In this document: positions 1 through 8,334 of the stretch, piece after piece
How the letters are laid out: every line of letters starts with the position of its first letter
How positions within the stretch are numbered: position 1 is the stretch's first letter
Origin: an uncultured Planctomycetaceae bacterium
GTDB lineage: Bacteria > Planctomycetota > Planctomycetia > Planctomycetales > Planctomycetaceae
Direction: 5' to 3'
NCBI GenBank assembly: GCA_903921605.1
Contig: CAIXQV010000976.1
Location: 1-19,842, forward strand
DNA: 19,842 nucleotides
Translations under genes and position numbers: made by a program
The notes under the pieces: model-generated
Told to the model about the DNA's origin: nothing
The model's input: only the letters and a program-made list of their open reading frames with translations
Databases searched by the model: none

Positions 1-50
1 CAGGCAGACGCCGTGATGCATTAAGAGGTGGAGCAATACGAAGCGTCGCC

Positions 51-65
51 TTTCGCTCCGCGAAA
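51..65. repeat. Short perfect hairpin, intergenic repeat unit
   Basis: TTTCGC (51-56) and GCGAAA (60-65) form a perfect 6-bp stem around a TCC loop. From memory, intergenic elements of the form CGCGGAGCGAAAGGCGAC are common in planctomycete genomes, and this matches that pattern on the opposite strand. It lies just left of a second, longer inverted repeat. That it belongs to a dispersed family cannot be tested inside this window. Confidence 0.5.
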
Positions 66-82
66 TTTGAGGTGCTGTAATT

Positions 83-143
83 GTTTAACGGCGAGCCGCA
101 GGCGGAGGCGAATTTCGGCAACGCCTGTGGCTTGCCGTTAAAC
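83..143. repeat. REP-like long inverted repeat, 22-bp arms
   Basis: The left arm (83-104, starting GTTTAACGGCGAGCC) pairs along all 22 positions with the right arm (122-143, ending GCTTGCCGTTAAAC). Twenty pairs are Watson-Crick and two are G-T (93/133 and 98/128), around a 17-base loop. The G-T pairs leave the RNA or single-strand fold intact although the DNA arms differ. The element lies in a gene-free stretch about 130 bases before the first gene. It could be a REP-like dispersed palindrome or a terminator for a gene left of the window; no T-run follows it. Confidence 0.7.
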
Positions 144-272
144 GAGAATGTGAATCCACCCTAGAGTCTGCGCTGTGAAGTTGTTTTCCGGACAGCATTG
201 CATAAAACTGTTCTCCGAGCGAACAAGCCAGGGCTCCTTCATTCGTCGAAAGTGTGACAGAAAGCTGAAACA

Positions 273-926
273 ATGACTGAACCAGTTCAGACCGTACCGA
301 GTCGACTCTACATGGAGATTGAATCATATGTTTCGAAACGGGCGCAGGAGTTCGAGCAGATTTCCGAGGAGCGAAAAGCGGAACTGCAGCAGCTTGCGGT
401 TTATGTGGGTGAGTGCATCGCAAAGGGACACGATGCGAAGCTGACGTTCGTCTGTACGCACAATTCGCGACGAAGCCATCTAACGCAGATCTGGACGCAG
501 ATCGCTGCAGCTCATTATGGCGTGAATCATGTGCAGACGTTCTCAGGAGGCACCGAAGTAACAGCCTGCAATCCTCGCACGGTTGCCGCCCTGAAACGAT
601 GTGGGCTTCGGATCAGCATCAAAGCAGAATCCAGCTCAAATCCGCACTATGCCGTCGCGTTTTCTGACATGGAACCGCCACTGATCTGCTTTTCCAAGGT
701 CTTCAATCACGCTCCGAATCCGTCGTCGAATTACTGTGCTGTAATGACGTGTTCTCATGCCGACCAAAACTGCCCCGTCGCCATCGGCTGTGACCTGCGA
801 CTGGCGATCAGGTATGAAGATCCCAAAGTTTCCGACGACACACCACAGGAAGCCGCCACATACGATGAACGCTGCAAGCAGATTGCTCGAGAAATGTTGT
901 ACGCGATGTCGCTGGTGAGTCGCTGA
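273..926 (+). CDS. Low-molecular-weight protein-tyrosine phosphatase / arsenate reductase-like protein
   Basis: This 217-residue cytoplasmic protein has the phosphatase loop CTHNSRR at residues 61-67 (C-x5-R): Cys61 is the nucleophile and Arg67 the phosphate-binding residue. The general-acid Asp-Pro is at residues 183-184 (YEDPK). It matches the subfamily whose loop reads CTHNSRRSH and which carries roughly 55 residues before the loop; classic LMW phosphatases and thioredoxin-coupled ArsC start almost at the catalytic Cys. Extra cysteines at 99, 110, 139, 155, 160, 167 and 173 could supply a redox relay, but the arsenate reductase pair cannot be assigned by eye. No arsenite pump, ArsR repressor or other ars gene is nearby, so arsenate as substrate is unproven; dephosphorylation of tyrosine or another small substrate is the alternative. 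The ATG has only a weak Shine-Dalgarno sequence. Confidence 0.88.
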   Translation: MTEPVQTVPSRLYMEIESYVSKRAQEFEQISEERKAELQQLAVYVGECIAKGHDAKLTFVCTHNSRRSHLTQIWTQIAAAHYGVNHVQTFSGGTEVTACNPRTVAALKRCGLRISIKAESSSNPHYAVAFSDMEPPLICFSKVFNHAPNPSSNYCAVMTCSHADQNCPVAIGCDLRLAIRYEDPKVSDDTPQEAATYDERCKQIAREMLYAMSLVSR

Positions 927-1318
927 AGCAAACGCGGTCTGTCGTGCAATTCCACCGGAGAAGCGCCAACGCCAGCAGGTCGCTGACAGTCTGGAATGCC
1001 CGTCGCTTTTGGCCTCGCGAAACTCGTCTGACTTTTTCGGAGAGCAGGCACATTCAACTTTGCGCCCCGACTTCCAAGATGGGAAAGAGCCAAAGAACAA
1101 ACACTGTAAATCTCGCAGATTCGACGGCTTCCGGCTAACTTGACGAAAGTTCCTGGCGAAAAAAACGCTGTAGAATAAATTCACAGCCTCAAAACACAAT
1201 ACGACGCCGATCGCTCTATTCAGAAGTTCACAAATTACGGCTCCACAACAATTGTACGGAACATTCGACGAATCCCAACAACGCTGCAAATGCCGCCAAT
1301 CTATTAGAGGCCATTAAA
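927..1318. other. 392-base intergenic region
   Basis: No convincing gene lies here; the open frames on both strands have no recognisable protein features. The right half is AT-richer and is the expected promoter region for the 1319 gene. TTGACG at 1140-1145 and TAGAAT at 1171-1176 resemble -35 and -10 boxes, but 25 bases separate them, which is too far for a housekeeping-type promoter, so no promoter is called. Confidence 0.5.
1306..1310 (+). promoter_or_regulatory. Ribosome binding site supporting a GTG start
   Basis: AGAGG lies 8 bases before GTG at 1319. The next in-frame ATG (1352) would remove the basic start of the signal peptide, so the site favours the GTG. Confidence 0.6.
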
Positions 1319-2692
1319 GTGACCCGCACACCATCGATCTGCCCGCTTATCATGCTACTGACATTTTGCGGTTCAATCGTCATGGCGCAGGCACCTGATT
1401 CAAAACAGCTGGTCACTCGCGATATCGGATCACGACGAGAGCTGTTTGTGGATCGCTTTCTGATTGATCGGCTTGAAAACGCAACGCTCAAGCTGCATGA
1501 ACCACGACTCGCGCCGGCGATGTCCGAACCGGCCGATGACCTGGAATACGGCACGGTGATCAAAGACGGAGATCTGTTTCGGCTGTACACGCGAGATGCC
1601 CGCGGATCAAAATTCGATGGCGATACGACCGAGGTCACTCGGTACTGTGAAAGTCGCGATGGAATCCACTGGACGAAACCAAAGCTGGGGCTCGTAGAAA
1701 TTGATGGCTCAAAAGACAACAACGTAATTCTGCATGAGGCTCCTTACTGTCACAACTTTTCGCCCTTCCTCGATCAGCGTCCCAACGTTCCTTCACAGGA
1801 ACGATTCAAGGCGCTGGGCGGAACGGTGAAGTCGGGACTCGTTGCGTTCATCTCGGCGGACGGAGTTCACTGGAAGAAACTGCGACCTGAGCCTGTCGTG
1901 ACTTACACAAAGGAGTATGCGTTCGATTCGCAGAACGTGTCGTTCTGGTCAGAGGCCGAAGGCTGCTATGTCTGTTACTTCCGACACTTCCTCGACCAAA
2001 AACTGCGATCGGTTTGTCGGACCACATCGGCGGATTTCGTAACATGGTCTGAACCAATTCAACTGAAGCCCAATTTTCCCGGCGAGCATATCTACACGAC
2101 ACTGACGCATCCCTACTTTCGAGCCCCACACATCTACATCGCTACGCCAACACGTTTTCATCCCGAGCGAGGCGAGAGTACCGACATCTTGTTCATGACA
2201 ACTCGCGGTAGTAATCCGTTCGACCGCACGTTTCGTGAAGCCTTTATTCGACCGGGGCTGGACCCGGATCGCTGGGGCAATCGTTCCAACTACGCCGCAC
2301 TCAACATCGTGCCAACAGGTCCGACAGAGATGTCGATTTTCACAACACCGTTCCGCCGGTTCACTCTGCGAACGGATGGCTTTGCTTCGGTGCATGTGGG
2401 AGCTGACGTTGGCGAATTGGTGACTCAACCACTGCGATTTACGGGTAAGCAACTTGTGATCAATTATTCGACCAGCGCTGGCGGTAGTTTACGAGTTGAG
2501 ATCCTTAATGGATCCGGCCAGCCGATCCCTGACTTCACGCTGACCGACAGCCGCAATCTTGTTGGAGACACGATTGAGCAACTAGTCCAGTGGAAAAAAG
2601 GGAGTGTTGTTTCGTCTCTTGCTGGTCAACCAGTGCGATTGCGATTCGTGATGCAGGAAGCAGATCTGTTTGCGATTCAGTTTCGTGAATAA
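1319..2692 (+). CDS. Secreted protein of predicted glycosidase-like beta-propeller fold
   Basis: This 457-residue protein begins with a Sec-type signal peptide: Thr/Arg near the N-terminus, a hydrophobic core around residues 10-20, and a likely cleavage after MAQA near residue 24. The mature protein opens with RRELFVDRFLIDRL, a start I associate with large planctomycete families of secreted proteins. The next ~300 residues contain repeating short strand patterns such as YGTVIKDGDLFRLYTRD, CESRDGIHWTKPKLGL and ISADGVHWKKLRPEP. Phrases of the form 'DG.HW' are typical of five-bladed propellers of the GH32/GH43/GH130 type. The last ~90 residues look like a beta-sandwich. I cannot assign catalytic acids with confidence. 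A role in surface or periplasmic carbohydrate processing is inferred. It is followed after 252 bases by a DUF1501 gene on the same strand. Confidence 0.75.
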   Translation: MTRTPSICPLIMLLTFCGSIVMAQAPDSKQLVTRDIGSRRELFVDRFLIDRLENATLKLHEPRLAPAMSEPADDLEYGTVIKDGDLFRLYTRDARGSKFDGDTTEVTRYCESRDGIHWTKPKLGLVEIDGSKDNNVILHEAPYCHNFSPFLDQRPNVPSQERFKALGGTVKSGLVAFISADGVHWKKLRPEPVVTYTKEYAFDSQNVSFWSEAEGCYVCYFRHFLDQKLRSVCRTTSADFVTWSEPIQLKPNFPGEHIYTTLTHPYFRAPHIYIATPTRFHPERGESTDILFMTTRGSNPFDRTFREAFIRPGLDPDRWGNRSNYAALNIVPTGPTEMSIFTTPFRRFTLRTDGFASVHVGADVGELVTQPLRFTGKQLVINYSTSAGGSLRVEILNGSGQPIPDFTLTDSRNLVGDTIEQLVQWKKGSVVSSLAGQPVRLRFVMQEADLFAIQFRE

Positions 2693-2756
2693 GGTGACGG
2701 AATCTTCAATTAACGTGTTGAGAAGTGATTGTACTCTCTCAAGCTTCGATTTTTGC

Positions 2757-2829
2757 GTAGGATGGGCATTCCTGCCTGTCGAGACACAGTCAGACAGGAA
2801 TGTCCAACTACAGTTAAAATCCAACCTAC
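2757..2829. repeat. Nested imperfect inverted repeat, dispersed-element type
   Basis: Inner arms GGGCATTCCTGCCTG (2764-2778) and CAGACAGGAATGTCC (2791-2805) are complementary except at two positions and enclose a 12-base loop. Outer arms GTAGG (2757-2761) and CCTAC (2825-2829) close the element. From memory, palindromes of the form GTAGG...GGACATTCCTGTCTG occur many times in planctomycete genomes. It sits in the 252-base gap between two same-strand genes, about 65 bases after the first stop codon, where a folded transcript could attenuate read-through. There is no T-run. Confidence 0.65.
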
Positions 2830-2934
2830 ATCTTTGGCATTCGGAGATCTGCTTCGATGTGATCGCCTGTTGGCCTTTGCGTCTGCGGCTGGATGACGAT
2901 AGAGTCACGTTTGCCTGACCGCTGGGACTTTTGT

Positions 2935-2939
2935 GAGGA
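2935..2939 (+). promoter_or_regulatory. Ribosome binding site that moves the DUF1501 start
   Basis: GAGGA lies 5 bases before ATG at 2945. A GTG at 2933 gives a longer frame but has no upstream Shine-Dalgarno sequence and would itself overlap this site, so the ATG is preferred. Confidence 0.6.
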
Positions 2940-2944
2940 CGACC

Positions 2945-4384
2945 ATGCTCCGATTCAAGACGCCGGAAAGATTACTGTGCGATGGCTTGAGTCGTCGAGA
3001 TCTCATGAAGGTCAGCGGTCTCTCAGTCCTTAGCGGATTAACGCTGCCGAGACCTGGCCAAGCAGCAGATTCAAATATTCCCAAACCGTCCGGGCCCGCG
3101 AAGTCCGTGATTCTGTTCAATCTGCTGGGTGGCCCCAGTCAGCTGGACATGTTTGACATGAAGCCCGCAGCTCCTGTGGAGGTTCGCGGTGAGTTTAAGT
3201 CCATCCAGACTTCGCTGCCGGGTTTGCAGATCTGCGAGCATATGCCGAACATCGCACGGATGATGCACAAGACAGCACTCATCCGCACGGTGACTCATGG
3301 TTACAATTCTCATAACCCGCTCAACATTATGACGGGCTGGAGCCTCGGCAATCCAGCCGCTCTGTCCCCCGATCCTAATGACCCACCGGACATCGGCGCG
3401 GTATGCCAGTATGTTGGCATGGGACCGGAAGACATGCCTGGCGCGTTTTGTTTGCCGTGTTACCCGGGCTGGGGCGAAAGCGGCATGTATCCGGGACTTC
3501 GACGCCCCGGGCCATACGGAGGTCACCTCGGCAGCCAATACGACCCGCTGTTTGCGTTATGCGATCCGACCTTCGACCGAAAACCGGATCGCCCTTATTA
3601 CGGAACTGCCATCGCGTTGGGTGAACCTCAAATGCCGTCCGCCGACGCGCTGCCCGACATGACCAATCAGCGTCTCAATTACCGCCGGTCAATGCTGACA
3701 CGGATCGACAAAGATTTCCTGCAGGCTTTCAAATCTCAGTCAGTTGAACAGCTTGAGCGGTTTCAGGATCAGGCCTTCAGTCTGCTCTGCGGCAGCAAAG
3801 TTCGAGATGCATTCGATCTCTCCCGCGAGTCTGCCGAACTGAGACAGAGCTATGGCCGAACACTCTTCGGAAACTCTATGCTGGTCGCTCGCCGACTGGT
3901 TGAAGCGGGCGTACCGTTTATCAGCGTGCATGCAGAGAACTTCCTACCAAACGGCTCATTCACCTACGACATGCACGAGAACAATTTCGCAATGTTGAAG
4001 GAACACAACTTGCCAGTGCTCGATACTTTGCTGCCAGCACTCGTGGATGATCTGGAGCAGCGCGGCTTGCTCGACTCAACGCTGATCTATGTCATGGGCG
4101 AAATGGGACGTTCGCCGAAGGTTAACGCCAAAGCCGGACGAGACCATTGGCCGCAGTGTGGCTTCTGCCTCATGATTGGAGGAGGAATCAAACCAGGTGC
4201 CGAATACGGGACGACCGACGCGATAGCCGCTTATCCCGCATCCAACCCGGTTTCGCCTGCCGACATCGTGGCCACGATCTACCAGCAACTGGGCATTGAT
4301 CCTCATACGATGCTCCCTGACCGCACCGGTCGCCCAATTTCTATCGCTCATGGTGGGCAACCGATCTGGGACATTATCGGATAA
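2945..4384 (+). CDS. DUF1501 family protein, Tat-exported, sulfatase/phosphatase-like fold
   Basis: The 479-residue protein starts with a twin-arginine signal: LSRRDLMKVSGLSVLSGLTL near residues 15-34, with the RR pair before a hydrophobic stretch, so folded export is expected. Family hallmarks follow: SVILFNLLGGPSQLDMFDMKP, LPGLQICEHMPNIARMMHK, TVTHGYNSHNPLNIMTGW, and at the C-terminus HWPQCGFCLMIGGGIKPG and DRTGRPI. DUF1501 proteins are predicted relatives of alkaline phosphatase/sulfatase enzymes and are greatly expanded in Planctomycetes. They are often encoded beside DUF1549/DUF1553 cytochrome proteins, but no such partner is present here. The true substrate is unknown. The gene converges on the DUF6288 gene with a 63-base gap. 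Confidence 0.93.
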   Translation: MLRFKTPERLLCDGLSRRDLMKVSGLSVLSGLTLPRPGQAADSNIPKPSGPAKSVILFNLLGGPSQLDMFDMKPAAPVEVRGEFKSIQTSLPGLQICEHMPNIARMMHKTALIRTVTHGYNSHNPLNIMTGWSLGNPAALSPDPNDPPDIGAVCQYVGMGPEDMPGAFCLPCYPGWGESGMYPGLRRPGPYGGHLGSQYDPLFALCDPTFDRKPDRPYYGTAIALGEPQMPSADALPDMTNQRLNYRRSMLTRIDKDFLQAFKSQSVEQLERFQDQAFSLLCGSKVRDAFDLSRESAELRQSYGRTLFGNSMLVARRLVEAGVPFISVHAENFLPNGSFTYDMHENNFAMLKEHNLPVLDTLLPALVDDLEQRGLLDSTLIYVMGEMGRSPKVNAKAGRDHWPQCGFCLMIGGGIKPGAEYGTTDAIAAYPASNPVSPADIVATIYQQLGIDPHTMLPDRTGRPISIAHGGQPIWDIIG

Positions 4385-4395
4385 ACGCATGGAGT

Positions 4396-4446
4396 CCTGC
4401 GAACGACAACCTCGCCTGCCCGACTGGATGTCGCAGGGCTTGTCGT
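4396..4446. terminator. Possible bidirectional terminator between convergent genes
   Basis: In the 63-base convergent gap, CCTGCGA (4396-4402) can pair with TCGCAGG (4431-4437), and ACGACAA (4403-4409) can pair with TTGTCGT (4440-4446). Both stems are perfect 7-bp matches but they cross. There is no T-run. Only the convergent position supports a terminator role. Confidence 0.3.
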
Positions 4447-4447
4447 G

Positions 4448-6859
4448 TTAATTCAAGGACCGCAAGTCTGGATGATCTTTCGCGGATTCAATCTTCCTGA
4501 TGGCTTTGCGGATGGCCTTTGCTTTTTGCTCACTTAATTCTTTCGGAAAATCCTTCTCGCCTTTGTCAAACATCGCGGCTGTTTGCTTTAGATGCGGGAC
4601 GATGCTCTGTGCTTCGGCGCCGTAGTTGTCGAGCACTTCCAGAATCTCCGGTGTGCGTTCCTCGCTGGCCCATGGATTTTGGCTGCGCAGATAGTCGGCA
4701 GTGGCTTGCATACCTTCCCGAATGTGATGTGAGGCCAGTACCTTCAACCCGTTTAACCGAACGCCGTCGGCAAACATCTCGCCGCTGGGTGCTGGTTTTT
4801 CGATCGCTTCGAGCACAACGGGCAACAGTGGCCGAAGCTGCTCATAGCTCAGGCGGCGATAGATTTCGCTGATTTCGCTGCGGGCGCGACCATCCTGATT
4901 CTGCAAGCCACTTGCGATAGCGGTGCGTAGTTGATCCTGATTCACATCGTCGAATGACTCCATTCGGGGCAGCATATTGCCGAAGATGGCCGAGGAAACA
5001 AATCGTTGCTCCATCCCACGTGGGTCTTCTGAAGACGGGTTGCGGGCAATCAGCTCAAGCATCTCAGGCAGTGCGGGCAGTGCAGGTTTGCCAATGGCAG
5101 CGAGTGCGGAGGCGGCTTTCACGCGGAGCCAGAGGTCTTCATGCTGGAGCGTGCGGCGAAGCTGTGGGACTGCCTGAGCGGCTTCGCCCCGCAGTTCCTG
5201 CAGCGCGTGGCAGGCGCCAATCCGAGCGTCAGGATTTTCGGAATCAAGCAGAGCAATGATTTCAGATATCGGAGGTTCTTTCCGCCAGGAGATTGCCATT
5301 GCTGCGCGCTCGCGCACGGTAGGCGACCACGATCCGAGGCGCTCGATAAGTTCTGTGTCGGTCAGTTGATCATAGAAGCTTCTGCGGTCTTTGTTATCCC
5401 AACCGCGACCGTCAGCGATAATGCTCTGAGCTGCTTCGTGCGCGAGCTGCTGAACCACACCCGATGTTTTGCCGGTGAGTCTCGTCTTCCTGAGCGGCAG
5501 CGCGTAGCCGAGCAGGTAAGGCCCCGTTGCGTCCCAACCGTGGTAGCTGTCATGATCCGGTTCGGGCGGGCCTTGATGTGTGAATCCACCGTCCCAGTGT
5601 CTCGCGAGGTCGTGATACCAGCCTCCAAATTCCTGCATCCAGGCTCCTGTGGCATGTGGCCCTGCTTGCCCGATCGCAGGCAAAGACCACAGCAGATTGA
5701 AATAGTTGCCAGTGTGTCCACCGTCTCGCTCGTTGCCATGCGATGCCACTGCCATACGTGTGAAGAAATTCGCGCTCTTTGCTTCACCAAGAAAGTTGAA
5801 GAGTACCGCTGCCATGCCACACTTGCCGTTATCCTCGTGCGTCTCGGTCCAGGCGGCATGGTCCCCGTATGGCACGGCTCCTTTTCCCGTATAGAAGCGA
5901 AGAAGCTTCGCGCTGAGTTCTACGGCACGAGCGACCTCCGCATCCTTTACACCGACATCGCTGCCAAGCACCATGCCGATCGTCAGCGGCAGTCCAGGGG
6001 AATTCATCATCCCATAGCCCTGCAGTCGTCCATCCTGCAGCGCAAACGTATGTCCCCATGAACCCACTGCACTCTGGCCGATAGCCGCTTCCTTCGCCAG
6101 TCGTCGAAGTCCCGGCATCACCGTGGCATCACCGGTCGCGGTGGAGTACTCCGCAAGAAAGATCATCACGTATCCGTAGTACCACGTTCTAAAATCCGTC
6201 GTCTTGAATTTTGCCGCCCACTGTGCTTCGCGACGGACCAACGGAAGATGTGTTGCATCACCGCCAGCCAGCAGGGCAAGTGCATTAAGAGCACGTGGGA
6301 TCGGATCCGTCTGCTCCGCATAATCGGCTTCATTCAGGCGTGCCGCCAGCGTCTTCAGCCCCTGCGTGAGGATACGCTGTGACTTTGGACAGTTATACGG
6401 CGCGGTGGCGCTGAACGAACCGAGCACAGGCAGCTTCAACGTGACGTCCTCAACGTTCCCGGCCCGCCAGCGAGCAAGAACGAGCCTGCCGCCACCACTG
6501 TCTGTCTCTGCGGCAGTAATCGCCCGTCCAAACTCCGTGCGAGGATCGTAAGAAAAAGGCTCGCCACCTACGCCAAGTATCACGTCACCAACTGTGAAAA
6601 TTCCATCTGCAGGCGAGCCTGCGTCTACGGCAGTAATTGCAATCTGCCGAGCATCGGTCGTCACCATTTTGTCGCAGAACATCCAGCCTCGTAAGCCTGT
6701 AGGTCCAAGATTCCAATCATGCTTCGCGTCCGATGGAATGGAGGCGCCTTTGGTAAAGTCAGGAATTGTCGGAATCGTTTCATCGGGCAAGGCTGATGCA
6801 ACAGAAGCAATCCCCAGCCATAAAGCGATGATCACTGAGAGTAATTGAGTTTTTGTCAT
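4448..6859 (-). CDS. Secreted DUF6288 protein with PDZ domain and HEAT repeats
   Basis: The ATG at 6859 gives 803 residues; a TTG 15 bases upstream is possible but neither has a strong Shine-Dalgarno sequence. A signal peptide (TKTQLLSVIIALWLGIASV, ending SALP) covers about residues 1-24. A PDZ-like module follows at about 30-150, recognisable by GPTGLRGWMF, ITAVDAGSPADGIFTVGDVILGVGG and LARWRAGNVEDVTLKLPVLG. The central ~350 residues are Trp/Gly/His-rich and helical (TWYYGYVMIFLAEY, GGHTGNYFNLLWSLPAIG, HDSYHGWDATGPYLLGYALPL), resembling alpha/alpha-toroid folds of lyases and cyclases. The C-terminal third is HEAT-type helical repeats (PDARIGACHALQEL, WLRVKAASALAAIG). The enzymatic role is not established. 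It follows the sialate O-acetylesterase by 24 bases, which suggests co-transcription and a role on the same acetylated glycan. Confidence 0.88.
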   Translation of the reverse strand: MTKTQLLSVIIALWLGIASVASALPDETIPTIPDFTKGASIPSDAKHDWNLGPTGLRGWMFCDKMVTTDARQIAITAVDAGSPADGIFTVGDVILGVGGEPFSYDPRTEFGRAITAAETDSGGGRLVLARWRAGNVEDVTLKLPVLGSFSATAPYNCPKSQRILTQGLKTLAARLNEADYAEQTDPIPRALNALALLAGGDATHLPLVRREAQWAAKFKTTDFRTWYYGYVMIFLAEYSTATGDATVMPGLRRLAKEAAIGQSAVGSWGHTFALQDGRLQGYGMMNSPGLPLTIGMVLGSDVGVKDAEVARAVELSAKLLRFYTGKGAVPYGDHAAWTETHEDNGKCGMAAVLFNFLGEAKSANFFTRMAVASHGNERDGGHTGNYFNLLWSLPAIGQAGPHATGAWMQEFGGWYHDLARHWDGGFTHQGPPEPDHDSYHGWDATGPYLLGYALPLRKTRLTGKTSGVVQQLAHEAAQSIIADGRGWDNKDRRSFYDQLTDTELIERLGSWSPTVRERAAMAISWRKEPPISEIIALLDSENPDARIGACHALQELRGEAAQAVPQLRRTLQHEDLWLRVKAASALAAIGKPALPALPEMLELIARNPSSEDPRGMEQRFVSSAIFGNMLPRMESFDDVNQDQLRTAIASGLQNQDGRARSEISEIYRRLSYEQLRPLLPVVLEAIEKPAPSGEMFADGVRLNGLKVLASHHIREGMQATADYLRSQNPWASEERTPEILEVLDNYGAEAQSIVPHLKQTAAMFDKGEKDFPKELSEQKAKAIRKAIRKIESAKDHPDLRSLN

Positions 6860-6883
6860 GGCAGTGAGCGTCAAGCGATCTTT

Positions 6884-8137
6884 CTATTCAACAATCATCC
6901 GGAGATTCGCATCAGCGAACGCTTTGCCCATCAGAGCAAAGGTCTTTGCGCAACCGAGGTAGTGGTAGCCGGCATTCGACGCGCCGCGTTTCCAGAGGGC
7001 GACTTCCGCGGGGGAAATGAGATCTGATTCGTATTTCTTCAGAAATTCGTTCTTCTGCTCCTGGGTCATTCGGCCATCTGCGTTCGCATGATCCTGATGC
7101 TTTGAGTCGAGGAAGTAACTCATCTGGTCTATCATTCCTCGTTTCTCGTCGATGGCGCCAAGCTCATCCGACCAGAACGGAGCGGTTTCCACAGCGGTGA
7201 CATTGCCTTTGAACTCAGACCTGGCGGCGGGCGCGGCCATCGCTTTGCGGAAGGACAGCATGTCGACGGAGTCGTCCTTCAGTCCTCCCACGCCCATCAC
7301 TCCGATCACGAATGGCAGCATGGGAGCATTCAGATCCCTGCGTACATCGTGGATGAGGTGGGTGAGCAGCTCTGAATAAAGGTCGAACCGGTCCGGATTG
7401 TTGTGCTCTGGATACACATGATGATCGACCATGTCATTGAATCCCTGAAGCCACACGAAACCAGCGAGTTCGTAACCTTGCTGAGCATCATAGTTCGGAA
7501 TCACCTGCTTTGGATCGGCAAGGACTTCTTTCACATGCTCGATCATCAGGCGATAATAGACACCAGTAGCCTGCGATTTTTCAACCTTCCACTGCTCGAA
7601 ATCCTTCGGGATACCATGACCTTCCTGCTTGGGATAGTTCTCGATCTGGAACGAACTCAACTGGTAGGGCCCCGCGCTCGGAGAGCGGAAATCTGTGTGC
7701 AGACTCTTTCCTCCCCAGGCTGTCTTGATAATGAGCACCGGCTCATTGAACGCCGCATCCATGGTGAGACCAAAGGTAAATTCAGGTCCGATATTCTCGC
7801 CGGGCTTGCCGGGGTCTTGCCCCCACATCGACCCGTAACCTGCAGTGAGTCTTCCAGCGAGATCGAAGTTCGACTCATCAGCCCCGGTGAGGTACGAGAT
7901 CCACGCATCCTTGCACACGGTCGGTTTTCCGTCCGCGCCACGCATCTCCCTGAGTAACGGAGCCGTCGCGGGATCATCGCCGATATAATCAAACGTTTCG
8001 ATCTTTGCAGGCCCCTCCATGTTGGACTGGCCTGCCAGAATAAAGACGCGAAGTGGCTTTTGCTGACCATTAGCTTCCCGCACGGAAAGGAGAATGAGTA
8101 CCATCATTCCCCGGAACAGCATCTGTCGGCTTCTCAT
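6884..8137 (-). CDS. Secreted sialate O-acetylesterase family (SGNH) carbohydrate esterase
   Basis: This 417-residue protein has an N-terminal signal peptide (residues 1-24, hydrophobic MMVLILLSV, ending ANGQ). The SGNH nucleophile block FILAGQSNMEG places the catalytic Ser at residue 38. Further family blocks are LIIKTAWGGKSLHTDFRSPSAG, FVWLQGFNDMVD and the C-terminal GYHYLGCAKTFALMGKAFADA, whose His is the expected catalytic base. Members remove O-acetyl groups from sialic acids or other sugars; Planctomycetes lack obvious sialic acid but use many such esterases on marine polysaccharides, so a non-sialic substrate is more likely. It is the first gene of a probable two-gene unit with the DUF6288 gene, whose start follows the TAG stop by 24 bases. 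A weak AGAG lies 7 bases before the ATG. Confidence 0.9.
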   Translation of the reverse strand: MRSRQMLFRGMMVLILLSVREANGQQKPLRVFILAGQSNMEGPAKIETFDYIGDDPATAPLLREMRGADGKPTVCKDAWISYLTGADESNFDLAGRLTAGYGSMWGQDPGKPGENIGPEFTFGLTMDAAFNEPVLIIKTAWGGKSLHTDFRSPSAGPYQLSSFQIENYPKQEGHGIPKDFEQWKVEKSQATGVYYRLMIEHVKEVLADPKQVIPNYDAQQGYELAGFVWLQGFNDMVDHHVYPEHNNPDRFDLYSELLTHLIHDVRRDLNAPMLPFVIGVMGVGGLKDDSVDMLSFRKAMAAPAARSEFKGNVTAVETAPFWSDELGAIDEKRGMIDQMSYFLDSKHQDHANADGRMTQEQKNEFLKKYESDLISPAEVALWKRGASNAGYHYLGCAKTFALMGKAFADANLRMIVE

Positions 8138-8334
8138 TGTGAGTCTCTAATAAAGCGTGGTCTGTGGGAATATTTCAGTCATGCTCGCTGCACATGGCAC
8201 TATTGTCGCTTTATCTCAATATCCGGTAACGGGCCAACAACTCTGACGATCGGTCAGCGGTAGAACGATACTGAGGCCCGGCTTGATGCCAGGTTCATCA
8301 TAGCTGAGGGCCACATGGCGACGGTTACGACCCT

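Noticed and set aside
1140..1176. TTGACG ... TAGAAT as a sigma-70-type promoter
   Set aside because: The spacer is 25 bases, far from the usual 16-18.
636..1289. 217-codon minus-strand frame
   Set aside because: It is antisense to the phosphatase gene over a third of its length, has no family features and a Cys/Arg/Ser-rich composition typical of a shadow frame.
5141..6061. 306-codon plus-strand frame
   Set aside because: It lies entirely antisense within the DUF6288 gene, which has a signal peptide and recognisable domains; the 306-codon frame has none.
6884..8137. Sialic acid catabolism cluster
   Set aside because: No sialidase, NanA, NanE or sialic acid transporter is present; the esterase name reflects family, not a proven substrate.
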